Below, piece by piece: positions 50,841 through 62,868 of a DNA stretch of 64,000 nt. A program made the translations under genes and the position numbers. The stretch is taken from NCBI RefSeq assembly GCF_015832195.1, contig NC_052016.1, forward strand, positions 83,241,047 to 83,305,046, given 5' to 3'. This DNA comes from Motacilla alba alba. Taxonomy: Eukaryota; Chordata; Aves; Passeriformes; Motacillidae. Each line of letters starts with the position of its first letter. The first letter of the stretch is position 1. The notes below the pieces were generated by a model. The model had not been told where the DNA came from. It did not search any database and worked only from the letters and a program-made list of their open reading frames with translations.

Positions 50841-50881
50841 CTACCACCTCCCAAAAACTCATTTCCTCTCAAACCACGACA

Positions 50882-50886
50882 CCAAG
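50882..50886 (+). repeat. Target-site duplication, right copy (CCAAG)
   Basis: CCAAG directly after the ACGACA terminus, matching 48738-48742. Confidence 0.85.
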
Positions 50887-53800
50887 TTAACAAAATCTGA
50901 ACTTTAACCTGTTTGCCTTTCAAGAGAAAGAGGAGAAAGTGTACATAGTCTTCCCCTTGTCACTTATGCTCAAGCAATCTCCAAATGCAGACCAGTATAG
51001 ATGGAATACTGTCCAGGGTGCAAGACTCCCAGAGACTGGGAATATCCTCTTCTTTGTCAGGTACAGAGCATTTTCACATGTAGTGGTGGGACTGGAAAAC
51101 CATGGCTGTTTTTAACTGCAGCCCAACCCACGTTTCCCAGATTATAATGCTTACATAGCTGGGAAAGAAAAGAGGACAGCGCCTGTCTCAATCCCATCCA
51201 GATTCTTATTCTCGGTCCAACTTTAGTTCTCCTAGGTAAAGACCTTCATTGTTAAATGGAAAATGGATAACTCAGCTCTTTTCTGTCTGTAGAGAGAGGC
51301 CTAGATTCATCATACTTTTGTCAAGTCACCCCTTGCTTGATAAAAATCAATGTGGCAAAACTGGATCCCTTAAAAATCGCTTTTATCATGAAATCAGCTG
51401 GATATAGACATACAGGGGAAAGATGGATTGGAGAAAAAGTACTGACTGTAAAACATCAGATCACTTGGGAATGTGACTAGCTGAAAATTGACTTGGTAAT
51501 GTTCTGGGACAAAACCTCTGGAATTCTCAAGCTAGTTGTGGAAGTACTTTTAAGAAATCCTATTTTCCACAGGTTGTAATGTTGATTTATTTCTGTGCTA
51601 AAATGTGAAATAATATGGCTGGCAAACATGCTTTCAGAAATCTAGAAAATAGTTAGTGATATATAGGGACATATTCTTCAATGTCATTTGTTCCTTAATG
51701 TGTCCCCATGGCAAAGGTACCATAATCATTTCAAGGCCACTCATTCCCATGGTATAACACTTTCTCTGCTCACAGCCATTCACTTCATCAGAGAGAAAAC
51801 AGAGATTAAAAGAGCATCATTGTAAAAGGAAGATCTGAGCAAGACATTTATGTCTTACAACCACCCAAAATTTAACTCTGGCCTCTTAGACCAGGATGAC
51901 CAAAGCCAGACTCTCACTACAGGATATGAGCTGTACTCTGGAGTTACTCAGGGGATGCTAAGGACACAAGCCGGTTACTGAATTTTGCATCCAGAAAACA
52001 GCCCACACACACTCTGGAAGCTCTCCAACAAATGCAAGTGAACTTATCAGGCTTTCAGGAAGGGCTCTGCTGCTGCATGGTGATCACACACCTGACTTTA
52101 CATGCACGCTTCAATTTTTTTTCCCCATTTGAAACACTAGAGTGTCTGCTGCTTAGAACCTCTGAATTTGTTTAACATTTATTCAGGTAGCCATTCCCTA
52201 AAGGAACTGGGAATCCTTTTCCACTATTAGTAGCAACACATAACAGGACCAACATTAAGGTTCTCTTTAGGATTTATAGCACTTCTGAATGCAATGTTAT
52301 CTGATTTTGAGACCTTACTCCTCTAGCTGTTTTCTTGCTGAAGTGTTTTCTAACAAAGGAAGTAATACTCACACTATGATCCAGACCAATGACTAATTTC
52401 CAGCAAGGAGTCCAAGGCTCAGACTTAATTTGCACAATTCACCATTTAATTTTAACGGATTAAATTGCATAGTTGGGGGAAAAGAGCAATGATAAGAACA
52501 TACCTGTTAATTCTTGCTGCAGTGGGGGAAGTTGCCATAGTAACTTATCAGGATTAGTTAATCAAGCTTTGCCTGTTATCAGAAACCAGACGGAGCAAAG
52601 ACTCCAAACTATGGATCTTTAGGCAGCTATTAAAAGTCAGATTGATGTTCAGCTAAGGGAAATAGGGCAAGGGTGCAAGGGTCTGTCAGATAGAAATTGT
52701 AGTCATAACATGTTGCTATAAAGGAATTACAGAGAAAAATGGGGTTATGAGGCACAGCAAGAAGTGTTTTAAATTTCTATTAGTAATATTCAAATATTAT
52801 TCTGGTTCAGAAAGTATGTTTATTTAAATAAGGTTCTGATATTCCATATGGTTTACTCCATCCCTTATATGACTACTGTCATATTTACTTATTCCCAGCT
52901 ATTTGTCTTCTCTACTCAGTCTTTCAGGGGGGAGCCCAGCAAAAGAAAATCAAATTGTCCTAGTTGTCTTTCATAGGCCATCATTTATAACATGAAGGAA
53001 CCTTCCTGGTTTTCTTTTACAGTACCTGTCTGTGCCTAAGGGGTCATTTGTTAAGGAGAAAAGCAGTATGATTTTCATGGGCCAGTGTGGAGAGCAAAAC
53101 TTGTTTCATGGACTATGACAACAGAGAAAGGTGCTGCATTTTCCAGCAGGGTGCACTGGAGAGAGGAGGGGGACACTAGGGAGAAGCCTGTTTCTCCATG
53201 TGTGAATGTGCAGGCTGAGAGGTTCAAGATGGCCAGGAATTTCAGTTCTGGGAGTCGCCTGTATGCTCAGGTACAGGTTCAGGGAACACTAAAATTCTCG
53301 AGACCTTCACTTGGAAACACAAAGCGTGTTCTCCTCTCCTATTCCCAGCAGCCAAAGAGGGCATGCAGTGAAGTTTTTACTTTTTCCCTGTACATAGAAT
53401 TTTTAATTTGCCTCACATATGAAAGGCCATGGCAGTATGGGCAGCGCAAGACGATGTTTAATGCCCTGCACCTGCTGGTCTATACCATTAGGGATGGCAG
53501 CAGAAGCACTGCAGCCTGGTAAACATATCCCACAATTTTAAGTGTGGAGCATGCTATGCTGGCTGCTAGCAGGGCAGCAAGCACTGCAAATTCAGGGGAG
53601 GGAGGCCAAAATCATGAGCCTTGTGTAGGCTCATCAGTATAGAAGAAAAGCCAAGAGGTGCTTTTCACCAACAGAGTCACCAGCCTTTAGCCTTTGGAGT
53701 GCATATTACAAGACATCTTGAGATAACTTCACTCTTCATCAGAAGAGGCACTAGTCCTGAAAGGATCCACAGGCATCAGATGAATTTGAATTTCAACAAG

Positions 53801-55775
53801 CTAATCAGAAAACCCAAGGTTAGCCTGGCTTGGGAACCTTGGGAACCCTGGGAGCCTGCTGTTTTATCCCTGTGGGTCCACTTGTTACTAAGCATCCATC
53901 TAGTTTCCATGAAGAGCGCTCATCTGCACATTTTCCTTTTGATAGTTTGCCAGGTTTTCCTAAGTAGGAAAATAAATGAGATAAAAATTGCTAAAACCAC
54001 CTTGAAAGGAAGTGTAAACATCACAGAGATTTGGCTTGCAGAGTACATTCCTTAAAGGGCTGGAAGCCGTCTGTGGGATGATGTGAGGCAAGTTATATCT
54101 TCTGAAAATAATTGAACCCAACAAGCATAAGAGCAAAAAAGGAGGATGAGTAATCCAGTTCAGATAAAATGAAAAGTGATTTTACCTTTTCTCCCACACG
54201 TCATTGAATTAAACCATTTTGCACATTGAAAAAATCATGCTGCTTTTTTCTTATTTATTTTTATGGATACAATTCTTTTTAGGATTCCTGACAAGAGGGG
54301 TCTATTATATAAGAGTTGTACAAACATACAGCTTTGGCACCAAGAACTTGAGTCAGAAATTAATTCAAATGCCAACCACCCCAACCCTCAGCTATCAAAC
54401 CACATTTTCTTTGAAAACAGGCAGGGGATATGAGTAAGGCAGACAATTCTTTTTTGTTTCCTATTTATCTGGGTTTGGTCAGGACTACAAATAAATGAGC
54501 AAATAAATGAAGTAAACCAAGCTTCTGACATAGTCTGCTATTTGAAGCTGAAGTAGAATTGCAGCTATATTTTACACCTTTCAAAAGTTCAGAAACATGA
54601 AGTACCCTGGTTTTGGAGCAGTTCTTTAAAGTTCAGCTTTAAAAAATAGTCATCAGTGGGTATTGCCTTGCTTTGGTGCACAGCACTGCAGGAGCTGGAA
54701 CAAATCTGTAGATCTGCACAGTCCAAGCAAGAATCCTGGAGAATGTCACTCCCATTTAGAGACCAACTGCAGGATTGCTCTGAGAGCAGTCCACTGATTG
54801 CTCTGTTACTTTTCACCTTTCTGATTCTTCTCTATTTCTGCTGTTTTGCAGATTGTCTTCTTGCATATTGTAATTCTTAAAGAAGTTGTAGTCAGAATGG
54901 TAAAGTTCCCCTGGATTTTAATTATTTAAGGCTGCTTCAGGGATTTTATTGGTGGCTTGGGATTTGGTTTTGGGGTTTTTTTGGTAACTCTTTTGACATA
55001 GATTTGCTTTCCTCTGTAACCTACAGTGGAGTTCCAAACCTTTGTCTTTTCCATCACAGAATGAAGTCATGCATACAGTAGCTATGTTATAAATTCAGCT
55101 TCACAAGCAGTTGTACTGTAGAATAAAATAAGACAGGCAAAGCACCTGTAAGAAACAAAACTGGTTTAGATGTAAGTGGCTTTGATCAGCAAATATGGCA
55201 AGGGCAGAAGGAAAATAAATAGGTTTGTCTTAAAACAGGACATAGTTTAAAGTTATTCCCAGTGTGAAAGTATTCTCTTTGCACAGCTGAAACATAAATA
55301 ATGTATGATCAATGTTAGATGTTGGATGGTCTGTTCTGAAAACTAAACTATAGAAACTGTGCAAAATAACCACCACCAGTAAGTTTGCTTTGCTGTATGC
55401 CTCAAGACAGAGAAATTGAAAGAAAATGTAAAACTAGGCATGAGTTGATGGAGAAATTAAACTACAAAATGACAGGAAGACAGGAGATGTAATGACCAAC
55501 ATAGGCTGGTTCGACTGGTTGTTTGAATTAAAATGATTACATATGCAGCCTCAGGAAATAAAAGCTCCCATTCCATTCAACACAGTTTATAAAGTTTTGC
55601 TCCAGTAATGAAAAATGGAAATTAGCCTCTCTAATGAATTATAGCAATTATCTCTCTGCTGGGGCAAGACAACTCAGAATCCACTTGTATTCCCCCAAGA
55701 AAAGAAGCACTGTATGCTGTTATTCACCACACACCTTGAGAAATTCAACATTTTCTTGTTATTGTTTTTCTGAAG

Positions 55776-55823
55776 CACAAGGCTTCTCAGCTGCCAGCTC
55801 ATGGTGCTTCTGGGTTTCCCACT
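55776..55823 (+). other. Exon-like 48-bp segment in intron 6 (unproven)
   Basis: A long pyrimidine tract (TTCTTGTTATTGTTTTTCTGAAG) precedes it and GTGAGT follows. It is open in phase 0 at both ends, coding HKASQLPAHGASGFPT, so inclusion between GPC6 exons 6 and 7 would keep frame. No such peptide is known to me in glypicans. It is probably a pseudoexon. Confidence 0.15.
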
Positions 55824-56844
55824 GTGAGTAGCCTTCACTTACTGGAATACGTTTGCACGAGGATCTCTCTGGGTATGAGCAGCAGGCTGACACAGAATTA
55901 GGTTGATTTCTTACACTGCTACGTGGCAGCAACTTTTTCATGGATTGTGAATCTGGTTAAAATAGAATCCAAGTTGTCTCATTGAGAGACTTTAGCTGAT
56001 TTGTGCAAAAGAAAAATGGTTCAAATAATATTTTAAACAAAAGTATTTATTTTCTGTGCCACCTGTCATGGAAGAAAAGCAATGCTGGTATTTCTGTGTT
56101 AGTAGAACTTTATCTAGATTTCCTGATTGGCATAAGTGATGTTCTAAAAGTAGTACAGTTAAATCCAAAGGTACTTCATTTTACCACACATGTACATTTT
56201 CTCACACACAAAACATTTACAGTCAAACTGCCTCAAATACATTTTTTTCCAAAACCATTTTCTAAAAATTGGGGATTTTTCCCAGGAAATTGCACTTGAA
56301 TTGAGCAAAAAGGGAACTATTATGGGTAAATAACATTCATTGCAAGTTAGAAAGTGTGTTATCTCTTGGACATTTTTTTTCAAAGAAAGAAGATATTCAA
56401 TGTGTCCCCTCCTATAGAATAAAGTTGATGTCTACTTAAATCAATAAAAACTAAAATATTTTTTTCTGTGAGATCACTATTGAGAGATTTATACAAGCTG
56501 TTTATTGGCGATGCATCACAGCTAGGCTGGAGCATTATTTTTAGGAAAGATATTAGGTTAAATCCAAGGCATTGGGAACATCTGGAAAGTCTTTATCTGA
56601 ATGTTTTCATGTGATAAAAGTACATGATATATTTTTGTATCATATAAGAACAACATATGTTCATATAGCTGACTTTTTTAGAACTTGCAGACTGAAAACT
56701 TCACAGTCTAAACACAGAAGTTTTGAGCACCCAGAAAAGAAATTTTTTAACATCCCGTGCCTGTACCTCTATTCAAGTGAGAACAACCTCTGCAATTAAC
56801 TGTTTAAAATGAACAGAGCCTGTTTTCTCTCTTTCTTTTGACAG

Positions 56845-57069
56845 TGACAGATTCTTTGCATCATGAACAGCCCTAGCTATAAATCTCACTTAAGGCCAAA
56901 GCTGTGCATCATCTCACTGTCAGTGTTCAGCCACAACACACCGCATTCGCAGGCTCCAAGCTCCAGCTTCAGAATTCGCAGTCGTTCATAAAAACTGCAT
57001 CAGGAGCTTTTGCCTCGACACACCAGGATAACCCTAGGTTCTGGAGGCAAGCAGGTGTCATCCTTCAGG
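56845..57069 (+). other. Exon-like 225-bp segment, non-coding if real
   Basis: A strong acceptor (TTTCTCTCTTTCTTTTGACAG) ends at 56844 and a strong donor (CAGG|GTGAGT) follows 57069. All three frames contain a stop early in the segment, so it cannot be a coding cassette exon. It could be an exon of a non-coding or alternative transcript, or chance. Confidence 0.18.
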
Positions 57070-57553
57070 GTGAGTGTTCCCAAATGGTGGCTGGGAGAGC
57101 CTGTGGCCACCAGCTAATCAAGAGACTTGCAAATGCTGGGGAGCAAAACAAAACGAGCAGAAGAGTTGTGTGCCCCAGGAGTTTGCACAGTGCTTTGTAC
57201 TGTAAAACAGGGACAGCTGGGAACAGTGAGACTGGCTAATTTCCAGTACACTTCCATGATACTTTGTTGAAATGAAAATAGACCTGAACAGTGTAGGAGA
57301 GGGGAAGAAGCCTGAGGTTTCATCTGAGGAAAGCAGAGTCTTTCTGTGACAAGACTTCACCCTGTGGCTCCTGTTTTATCCCTGTGGGTCCTCTTGTTAT
57401 TACTGTCCATGAGTAACCTCTTGGCAAGTTGCCATCTCTTTCAGGTTTGTTTTTTTTTTTCTCCTCTCTTTATGCAAAATCTTTAATGGTTTCTGATCTC
57501 TCAGGGAGATATCACTGCTCTTTCCCTTCAGTTTTGAACTTTACAAGTAAAAA

Positions 57554-57600
57554 TGTGTTACTGCAGAGCACAGGTCAGCTCTGTGCTCTGCAGTAACACA
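57554..57600. repeat. Perfect 20-bp inverted repeat (hairpin)
   Basis: The arm TGTGTTACTGCAGAGCACAG (57554-57573) is exactly complementary to CTGTGCTCTGCAGTAACACA (57581-57600), with a 7-base loop GTCAGCT. There are no mismatches, and pairing ends at the next outer base. No target-site duplication or transposon end is apparent. Confidence 0.97.
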
Positions 57601-60600
57601 GCCTAAAAAGTCAGAAGCCAGCTCTGGGTGAGCTGGTGTAACCCTGCCACTCACCATGCCACAGCATGGGAAGCTGCCAGCTCACTGGAAGCAATAAAGA
57701 TATTTTAGCACCATTCTGCAGCTCTTGACCTGCCTCTCCACAGGACTAATTCATTCAATTGACATGTCTCAGCCATCCCGTCACCAGGTCTATAATGAGC
57801 CTGGTTGGGGTGATCTCAAGGATCTCTGACTGCCATGATGTAGCTGTGCTCCTTGTCCATCCTCTTTGCCGTTCAATCCTCTCCAAATAAGGGCTCTCTG
57901 TGTAATTTTTTTCTCCTCTATAGCTGTTGTGTCTCCTAGAGGAACATACTTGGTGCTGTTGATGCTTTCTGTTAGATAGCACTGCTGTACCTAAGCATGT
58001 ATTGTGCAGGGCCTGGTTTTGTTGCATCCAGCTTGATATTGAATTGAAAATTAGCTTAGGTGACTTGACCATGGTATGGACGTCACCAACAGAGTGGCTC
58101 TTTCCATAGTCTGAGATGGAATCACAGAGTTCCTGACTCGGGAAGATCCCAGTAGAAATGTAATGAGCCAAGAACTTGGAACAATCATGGTGTTAAATCT
58201 GGCCAAGCTTGGTGGCCACATGAAAACTGTTTCTCAGCATGGTGGCCAGCCTACAACAATTCCCAAACCATGCCAAAAAATTGGTCTGGAGAGCTGGCCC
58301 ATGTCAAAACTGTTTCTGTGACTGATCTCATGCTTTATTTGTATGGACAATCAACTTTCAGTGTCTCCATGGATGTTCCTGGCACTCTTAACCTACTGAA
58401 GAAAAAACTACCAGGCTAGGCACCAGAATGTAGTTGTGGTAAAGAGTTTTATTTGATCCCTCATGACCCAGTGATTCTTTCTCTGGCCTGTATTTCTTTT
58501 CCTTAAAAAAACAAAAAAACAAACAAACAAGTAAAAAATATCCAACAAAACAACCAGCTGTAGATGAAGGCAGTGTTCAGAGACCTTAGTCCATAGATGC
58601 AGTGAAATGGGGAGAGTGCAGAAATGAACCCTCTAGTGGGGATAGTATAGGATTCACTAGAAAATAAAATTGCTGAGGGACAAAAATGCAGATATCTGGT
58701 GATTTTGAAAAATCAGATTTAGCCCTGTTATACAAAAGGACTGAAGAGCATGCAGTAGGTCTTCAGACAATGAGTGAGAAAAGTAAATGTGAGCTTCTGA
58801 GCTTGTGAAAGTACAGAAAAATTTTCTCCCAAGGTAAGGTAAACAACTAAGAGCTTTGACTGCTAAAATAATAAATAAAATTAAATTATTTCTGAAAAGA
58901 TAGCTCAATTATGTAAACCAAAATAGCATTCACATGGAAAAGAGACTAAAATTACAATATTAAGCATATAAAATTAGCAACTCAAAAGGGTTATTGACAG
59001 ACGCTGATTTGACTTTAAAATATATACTAGAAATTACTGTTCCACTAAAAATTACTTCAGGAAAAGAAGTATGGCAACAGTTTGACACCATTTCTTTTAA
59101 GCATAAGATAGTCAGGATCCCTATATAGAATTCACGGTTTAAGATCAGTCTTGTAGAAAATGCAAAGATCTTGTACAGCTGCCTATAAAAAAACCCAAAA
59201 CATTAGAATGATGCTGTGAAGGCAACAGTTTGCAGATGACAGCTCAGAACATCTCTGTCTGCTCTTGTTTTTCACAAAGATCAGTTCTGTAATCTAGCTT
59301 AGTAATGCATCCCTGTTATTTTAAGTGACAACATACAGCATCCTGCTTTAAAATCTTCCTTTACAAAACATGGAGACAACATGTATTAAAAACCTTAAAA
59401 ATGGAGACAGATTTTTCAAGATGTATAAGCACTTCCTCTAATTTCAAAAAGAAGTATCTGGACTGACTAGCTGACTTCCTGATCTGAGCAAATAGTGGGT
59501 ATCACCATTTTTCCAAGCAACTGTGTTCTTCTATATAACCATGTGTTCCTGTGCAACTCTGTGAAAACCAGTTATAGATCTCATAGCATTCAGTGTTTAT
59601 GTTGGTAAAATTCAATAGGAGCTTCACAGGTAGCACAGACTGGTCCCATATTTGATAGGACAGCCCAAAAGAGTGATCTAAATCACCTATGATTTTAGTC
59701 TATTTAGATAAAACATATTTTGACAGAGCCAGACACAAAGTCATGTGTATGGGAACAGTGACTACCTGCCAGACCTAAAAAATGTGAGACTATCTTGCAA
59801 AGGAACAGCTTAAGAGAACTGAAGAGAGAGCAGGAAAAAACAAGGTAGAAATGTCCAGCTGCTGTTGCAAGAAAGGTTAGCCATCACACACCAATCATGA
59901 GGTGTAACTGAGGATTTATGTCTTTTTCTGAATATGGAACTGATGGGTCTCCTTGGATGACTGAATAAAAAAAGGCTGTGTGTGATCAAGGGCTGGACCA
60001 AGGGTCGCTTACACTGATGGCTGATTCATCAGCTGATGGTGGTTGATTCATTACCCATCACAGTTTTGGCCCACACCAATAAATATCCTCCAAGACACGG
60101 ATGTAGCTTGAAGGATATCAGGAACCATTCCCCAATGCCAGCAGATGGAGCACAAAGTCCAACGACCTTTGGCCTCCCAATCCAGCATACTTTTCCTACT
60201 CCAACTTATCATCTGCTATCCCAGTATCACCCTCAGAATACTTTGCCCAGGTACCTGGCACTCCTCAGTGTATGTAATATATAGGCCATGGGAAACCCTG
60301 CCCCAAGTTCTGTGTAAAACAGGTGCAGGGAGTTTCTGCCACTTGCATCAGGGCCAAATTCTGGAGATCTTTTCTAGAAAGAGTCATATTCTCCCTCTGT
60401 CATTTTCTAGCCTTTTTTCATCTCTAGAAAAAATCCAGGGGAAAGAGAGAAAGATTTTTTGCAAGAGGTTAAGACGGTGTTCTGTCTGTCTGTAACATCA
60501 AGAAATCTAGGGCTGTTAACTCAGAAAAGAAAGAATATTTCTTCCAGCAGAATGGATAAAATTTGGAATAGGTATTGATAAAAGGCTCACTGCTAGTATA

Positions 60601-61900
60601 ACAGTACAGCAAACCCCAAAGAAACGTGTAATGCATTATTGGCATAGCTTTCAGCGGTGAGGCTGTGGTTATATTCCATGCTTACTCCATTTTTCAAGTG
60701 AATTCTATATTTCACTCTAACTAGAGTACACTACAATAATCCAGAGTTGAACTGACAAAGGTATGTGGCAAGTTGTTTTTGTTTTTGGTTTTTTTTGAGG
60801 TGGAGAGGTTGTGTTTGCCTTTACAGGCAAAGATGGTTATATTATTTGGGGCTGTAATTGCAAACTAGGCATGCAGGAGATCATTAAGATCCTATATCAC
60901 ACCCGAATGGCTGCCTGCCACCTCCCAGAGCACAGTCACACTACTTCAGTTTTGATGCTGATCTAATATTTGATCAGCATCTCACCTGACCTTTGCAGTT
61001 CGCCCAAGTTGTCTCAGGTGATGTGTAACACATCTGCAGGCAGCTAATCGTCTTCAGCAGCCTTGCTCATGGGGGTGCTCTGCTAGTTAGCCCGTTGCAC
61101 CAGCTGGAGCCAATGGGACAGATATGGAAAGTTTCATCAACATGCTGTGTGCAGGTACCAACCCCCCCAGTCCCGTTTTGAGCTAGCTCAGTTGTTTCTT
61201 TATTGTGCCTGTAATGCAATTCATTCAGAGCAGGAAATAATCCCCAAGTTAGAAATAAAGTGCTTGACTTTCACGTTTCAAGGGAGGGCTGCTAATTAGC
61301 TAAAAATCTCACACCATTTTATTTAGATGGAAGGCAAATTTGATTTTGAAACCACTGAGAAGCAATAACCACAGAACTTTATGATGTCACTATTAAAGAG
61401 ATGGTTTTTCAGGCTTTATTTATGACCTAATTTTTATACAAAGCACCTGAAGTGTTGTGGGCATATAGGAATAACAACTAAATGCAGGGAAATCAGACGC
61501 CATTTGAAAAAGTCATTTGCTCAGTGACCCCCATGGGCTGTTTCCAGTAGAGGATTCAGGTACTTGTAAATTTCGTAAACGTTCAAGCAGCTGGATCCCA
61601 GTGATGAGTCAAGGGGGAAAAAAAAGTAGGCAAAGCCAAAGAAACTTAGAATTATGATTTAAAACACATGCACTGAGTAAGTGGTGAAAGTGCATTGACA
61701 GGTGACCTGACCTGGCCAAAGGACTATTCTGTACCACAGAACATCCTGTTCAGTATGTAGAATGGGGGAGTTGGCTGGAAGGGGCTGATCACTGCTTAGG
61801 GATGAGGTGGGCATAGGTCAGTGGATGGTGCACAATTGCACTGTACATCACTCATTTCTCTTGCTTTTGATTTCTCTCCTTTTTCTTTTCATCATCATAA
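57601..61900. other. Intron 6 sequence, no supported gene
   Basis: Holds a minus-strand frame of 138 codons (57755-58171) without a recognisable domain, an AAAC-rich tract at 58505-58530 and a 10-bp inverted repeat at 60954-60981 (GATGCTGATC / GATCAGCATC, 8-base loop). Confidence 0.55.
58505..58530. repeat. (AAAC)n-like A-rich tract
   Basis: A runs separated by single C bases, ending in AAACAAACAAAC units. Confidence 0.8.
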
Positions 61901-61975
61901 TTTATTATTATTATTATTATTATTGTTATTGTTATTGTTATTGTTATTGTTATTGTTATTGTTATTGTTATTATT
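61901..61975 (+). repeat. Compound (TTA)n-(TTGTTA)n microsatellite
   Basis: About eight TTA units are followed by about eight TTGTTA hexamers and a final TTATT. The open frame reading Tyr and Cys-Tyr repeats across it is an artefact. Confidence 0.97.
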
Positions 61976-62559
61976 TACATATTAAAACTGCTCGTATTTC
62001 AACCATGGGCTTTACCTTTTTCCAATTTTCTCTCCCATCCTACCAAGAGTAGGGCAGAGGGGAAATGAGTGAGCAGCTGCATGGTACTTCATTGCCAGCT
62101 GGGATTAAATCATAGCAGTAGCCAAATTGCCTTCTGAGGGGAGAAATATACATTTGAGTCCACTGTTTCTGTTCGAAAAGAAAGTGCCACTTTGCCATAG
62201 GAACTCCACACCTCAGTATATAATATATATCAACAATGGCTATAAATATATTAACAGTGGTTCAGCCACTGCTTTGCAGAATGGGATACATACCCACTGT
62301 GCCTACATTTCTAGCTGGCTAGATTCAGGGGGCCCCACCTTCCACATTGTGGATTTTAGGGTAGCCTTTGAGACACACCTGGCTTTGCTGAGCTGTGTAC
62401 TCCAACCAGCCCATCTCTCTCTTGCTTTCTGAAGTGCAACACTTTGCAATGCTACACTAGAAACAGCCACACCAGTTCTCACCCAGATGCCTGTAAAAGC
62501 TCTTCTGGGGTGACTATGCCTCTTTTCAAGCAGGTCTTGAATTATTTCTTAATTTAGAA
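61976..62559. other. Intronic sequence, no supported gene
   Basis: No exon or repeat family recognised between the microsatellite and the CR1 copy. Confidence 0.6.
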
Positions 62560-62868
62560 AAAGAGGGAGAACAATTACATGGGCAGATTTTGATAGGACA
62601 AGGGAGAACAGTTTTAAATTATAGGAGGAGAAATTTATATTGGAAAGAAGAAATTCTTCACTGTGAGGGTGGTGAAACACTGGAAGAGGTTGCCCAGAGA
62701 AGCTGTGGACATCCCATCCCTGGAAGTGTCCAAGGCCAGGGTGGATGGGGCTTTGGGCAACCTGGTCTAGTGGAAGGTGTCCCTGCCAACGGTAGAAGGT
62801 TGCAACAAAATGATCTTTAAGCTCCCTGTCAATCCAAACCACTCTGTGATTCTATGATTCTATTATTC
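62560..62868 (+). mobile_element. CR1 LINE 3' fragment with octamer tail
   Basis: Typical CR1 3' region on the + strand: TTTGATAGGACAAGGG, AAATTCTTCACTGTGAGGG, GTTGCCCAGAGAAGCTGTGG, TCCAAGGCCAGGGTGGATGG. The tail is TCTGTGATTCTATGATTCTATT, that is, repeated ATTCTATG-type units. The overlapping + and - frames are shadows. Confidence 0.94.

Larger units (their letters stand above)
48743..50881 (-). mobile_element. Complete LTR-type element, 2139 bp, with internal tandem duplication
   Basis: The borders are exact. TGTCATGGTTTGA at 48743-48755 and TCAAACCACGACA at 50869-50881 form a 13-bp terminal inverted repeat with one mismatch, flanked by a CCAAG target-site duplication. On the minus strand it runs TGTCGTGG...CATGACA, with an AATAAA signal at 48870-48875 (as TTTATT on the + strand) before its 3' end. 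The GC content is high. The interior is mostly a 971-bp block present twice, the second copy carrying a 250-bp deletion. No gag, pol or env sequence is recognisable, and the many frames inside are repeat shadows. It is best read as a solo LTR enlarged by duplication. A non-autonomous LTR element is the alternative. Confidence 0.88.
50887..57553. other. Intron 6 sequence with exon-like segments, no supported gene
   Basis: Two sizeable + frames (53085-53522 and 53621-54055) have no recognisable domain. Splice-flanked segments at 53023-53118, 55776-55823 and 56845-57069 are discussed as findings or rejections. A 32-bp sequence at 53859-53890 recurs at 57371-57402 with two mismatches. Confidence 0.5.

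Noticed and set aside
49127..50862. Many overlapping frames on both strands, some repeated identically
   Set aside because: They follow the tandem duplication of GC-rich LTR sequence and match no retroviral protein.
53023..53118. Strong acceptor (GGTTTTCTTTTACAG) followed by 31 open codons and a stop
   Set aside because: No good donor lies in the open part. As a terminal exon it would truncate GPC6 before its conserved C-terminal half.
53085..54055. Two long + frames (145 and 144 codons) in intron 6
   Set aside because: No recognisable domain or motif, different frames, no promoter or poly(A) context that I can support.
61807..62052. 81-codon frame with Tyr and Cys-Tyr repeats
   Set aside because: Translation of the TTA/TTGTTA microsatellite.
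62549..62842. Open frames on both strands over the 62.6-kb region
   Set aside because: They lie in the non-coding 3' region of a CR1 copy.
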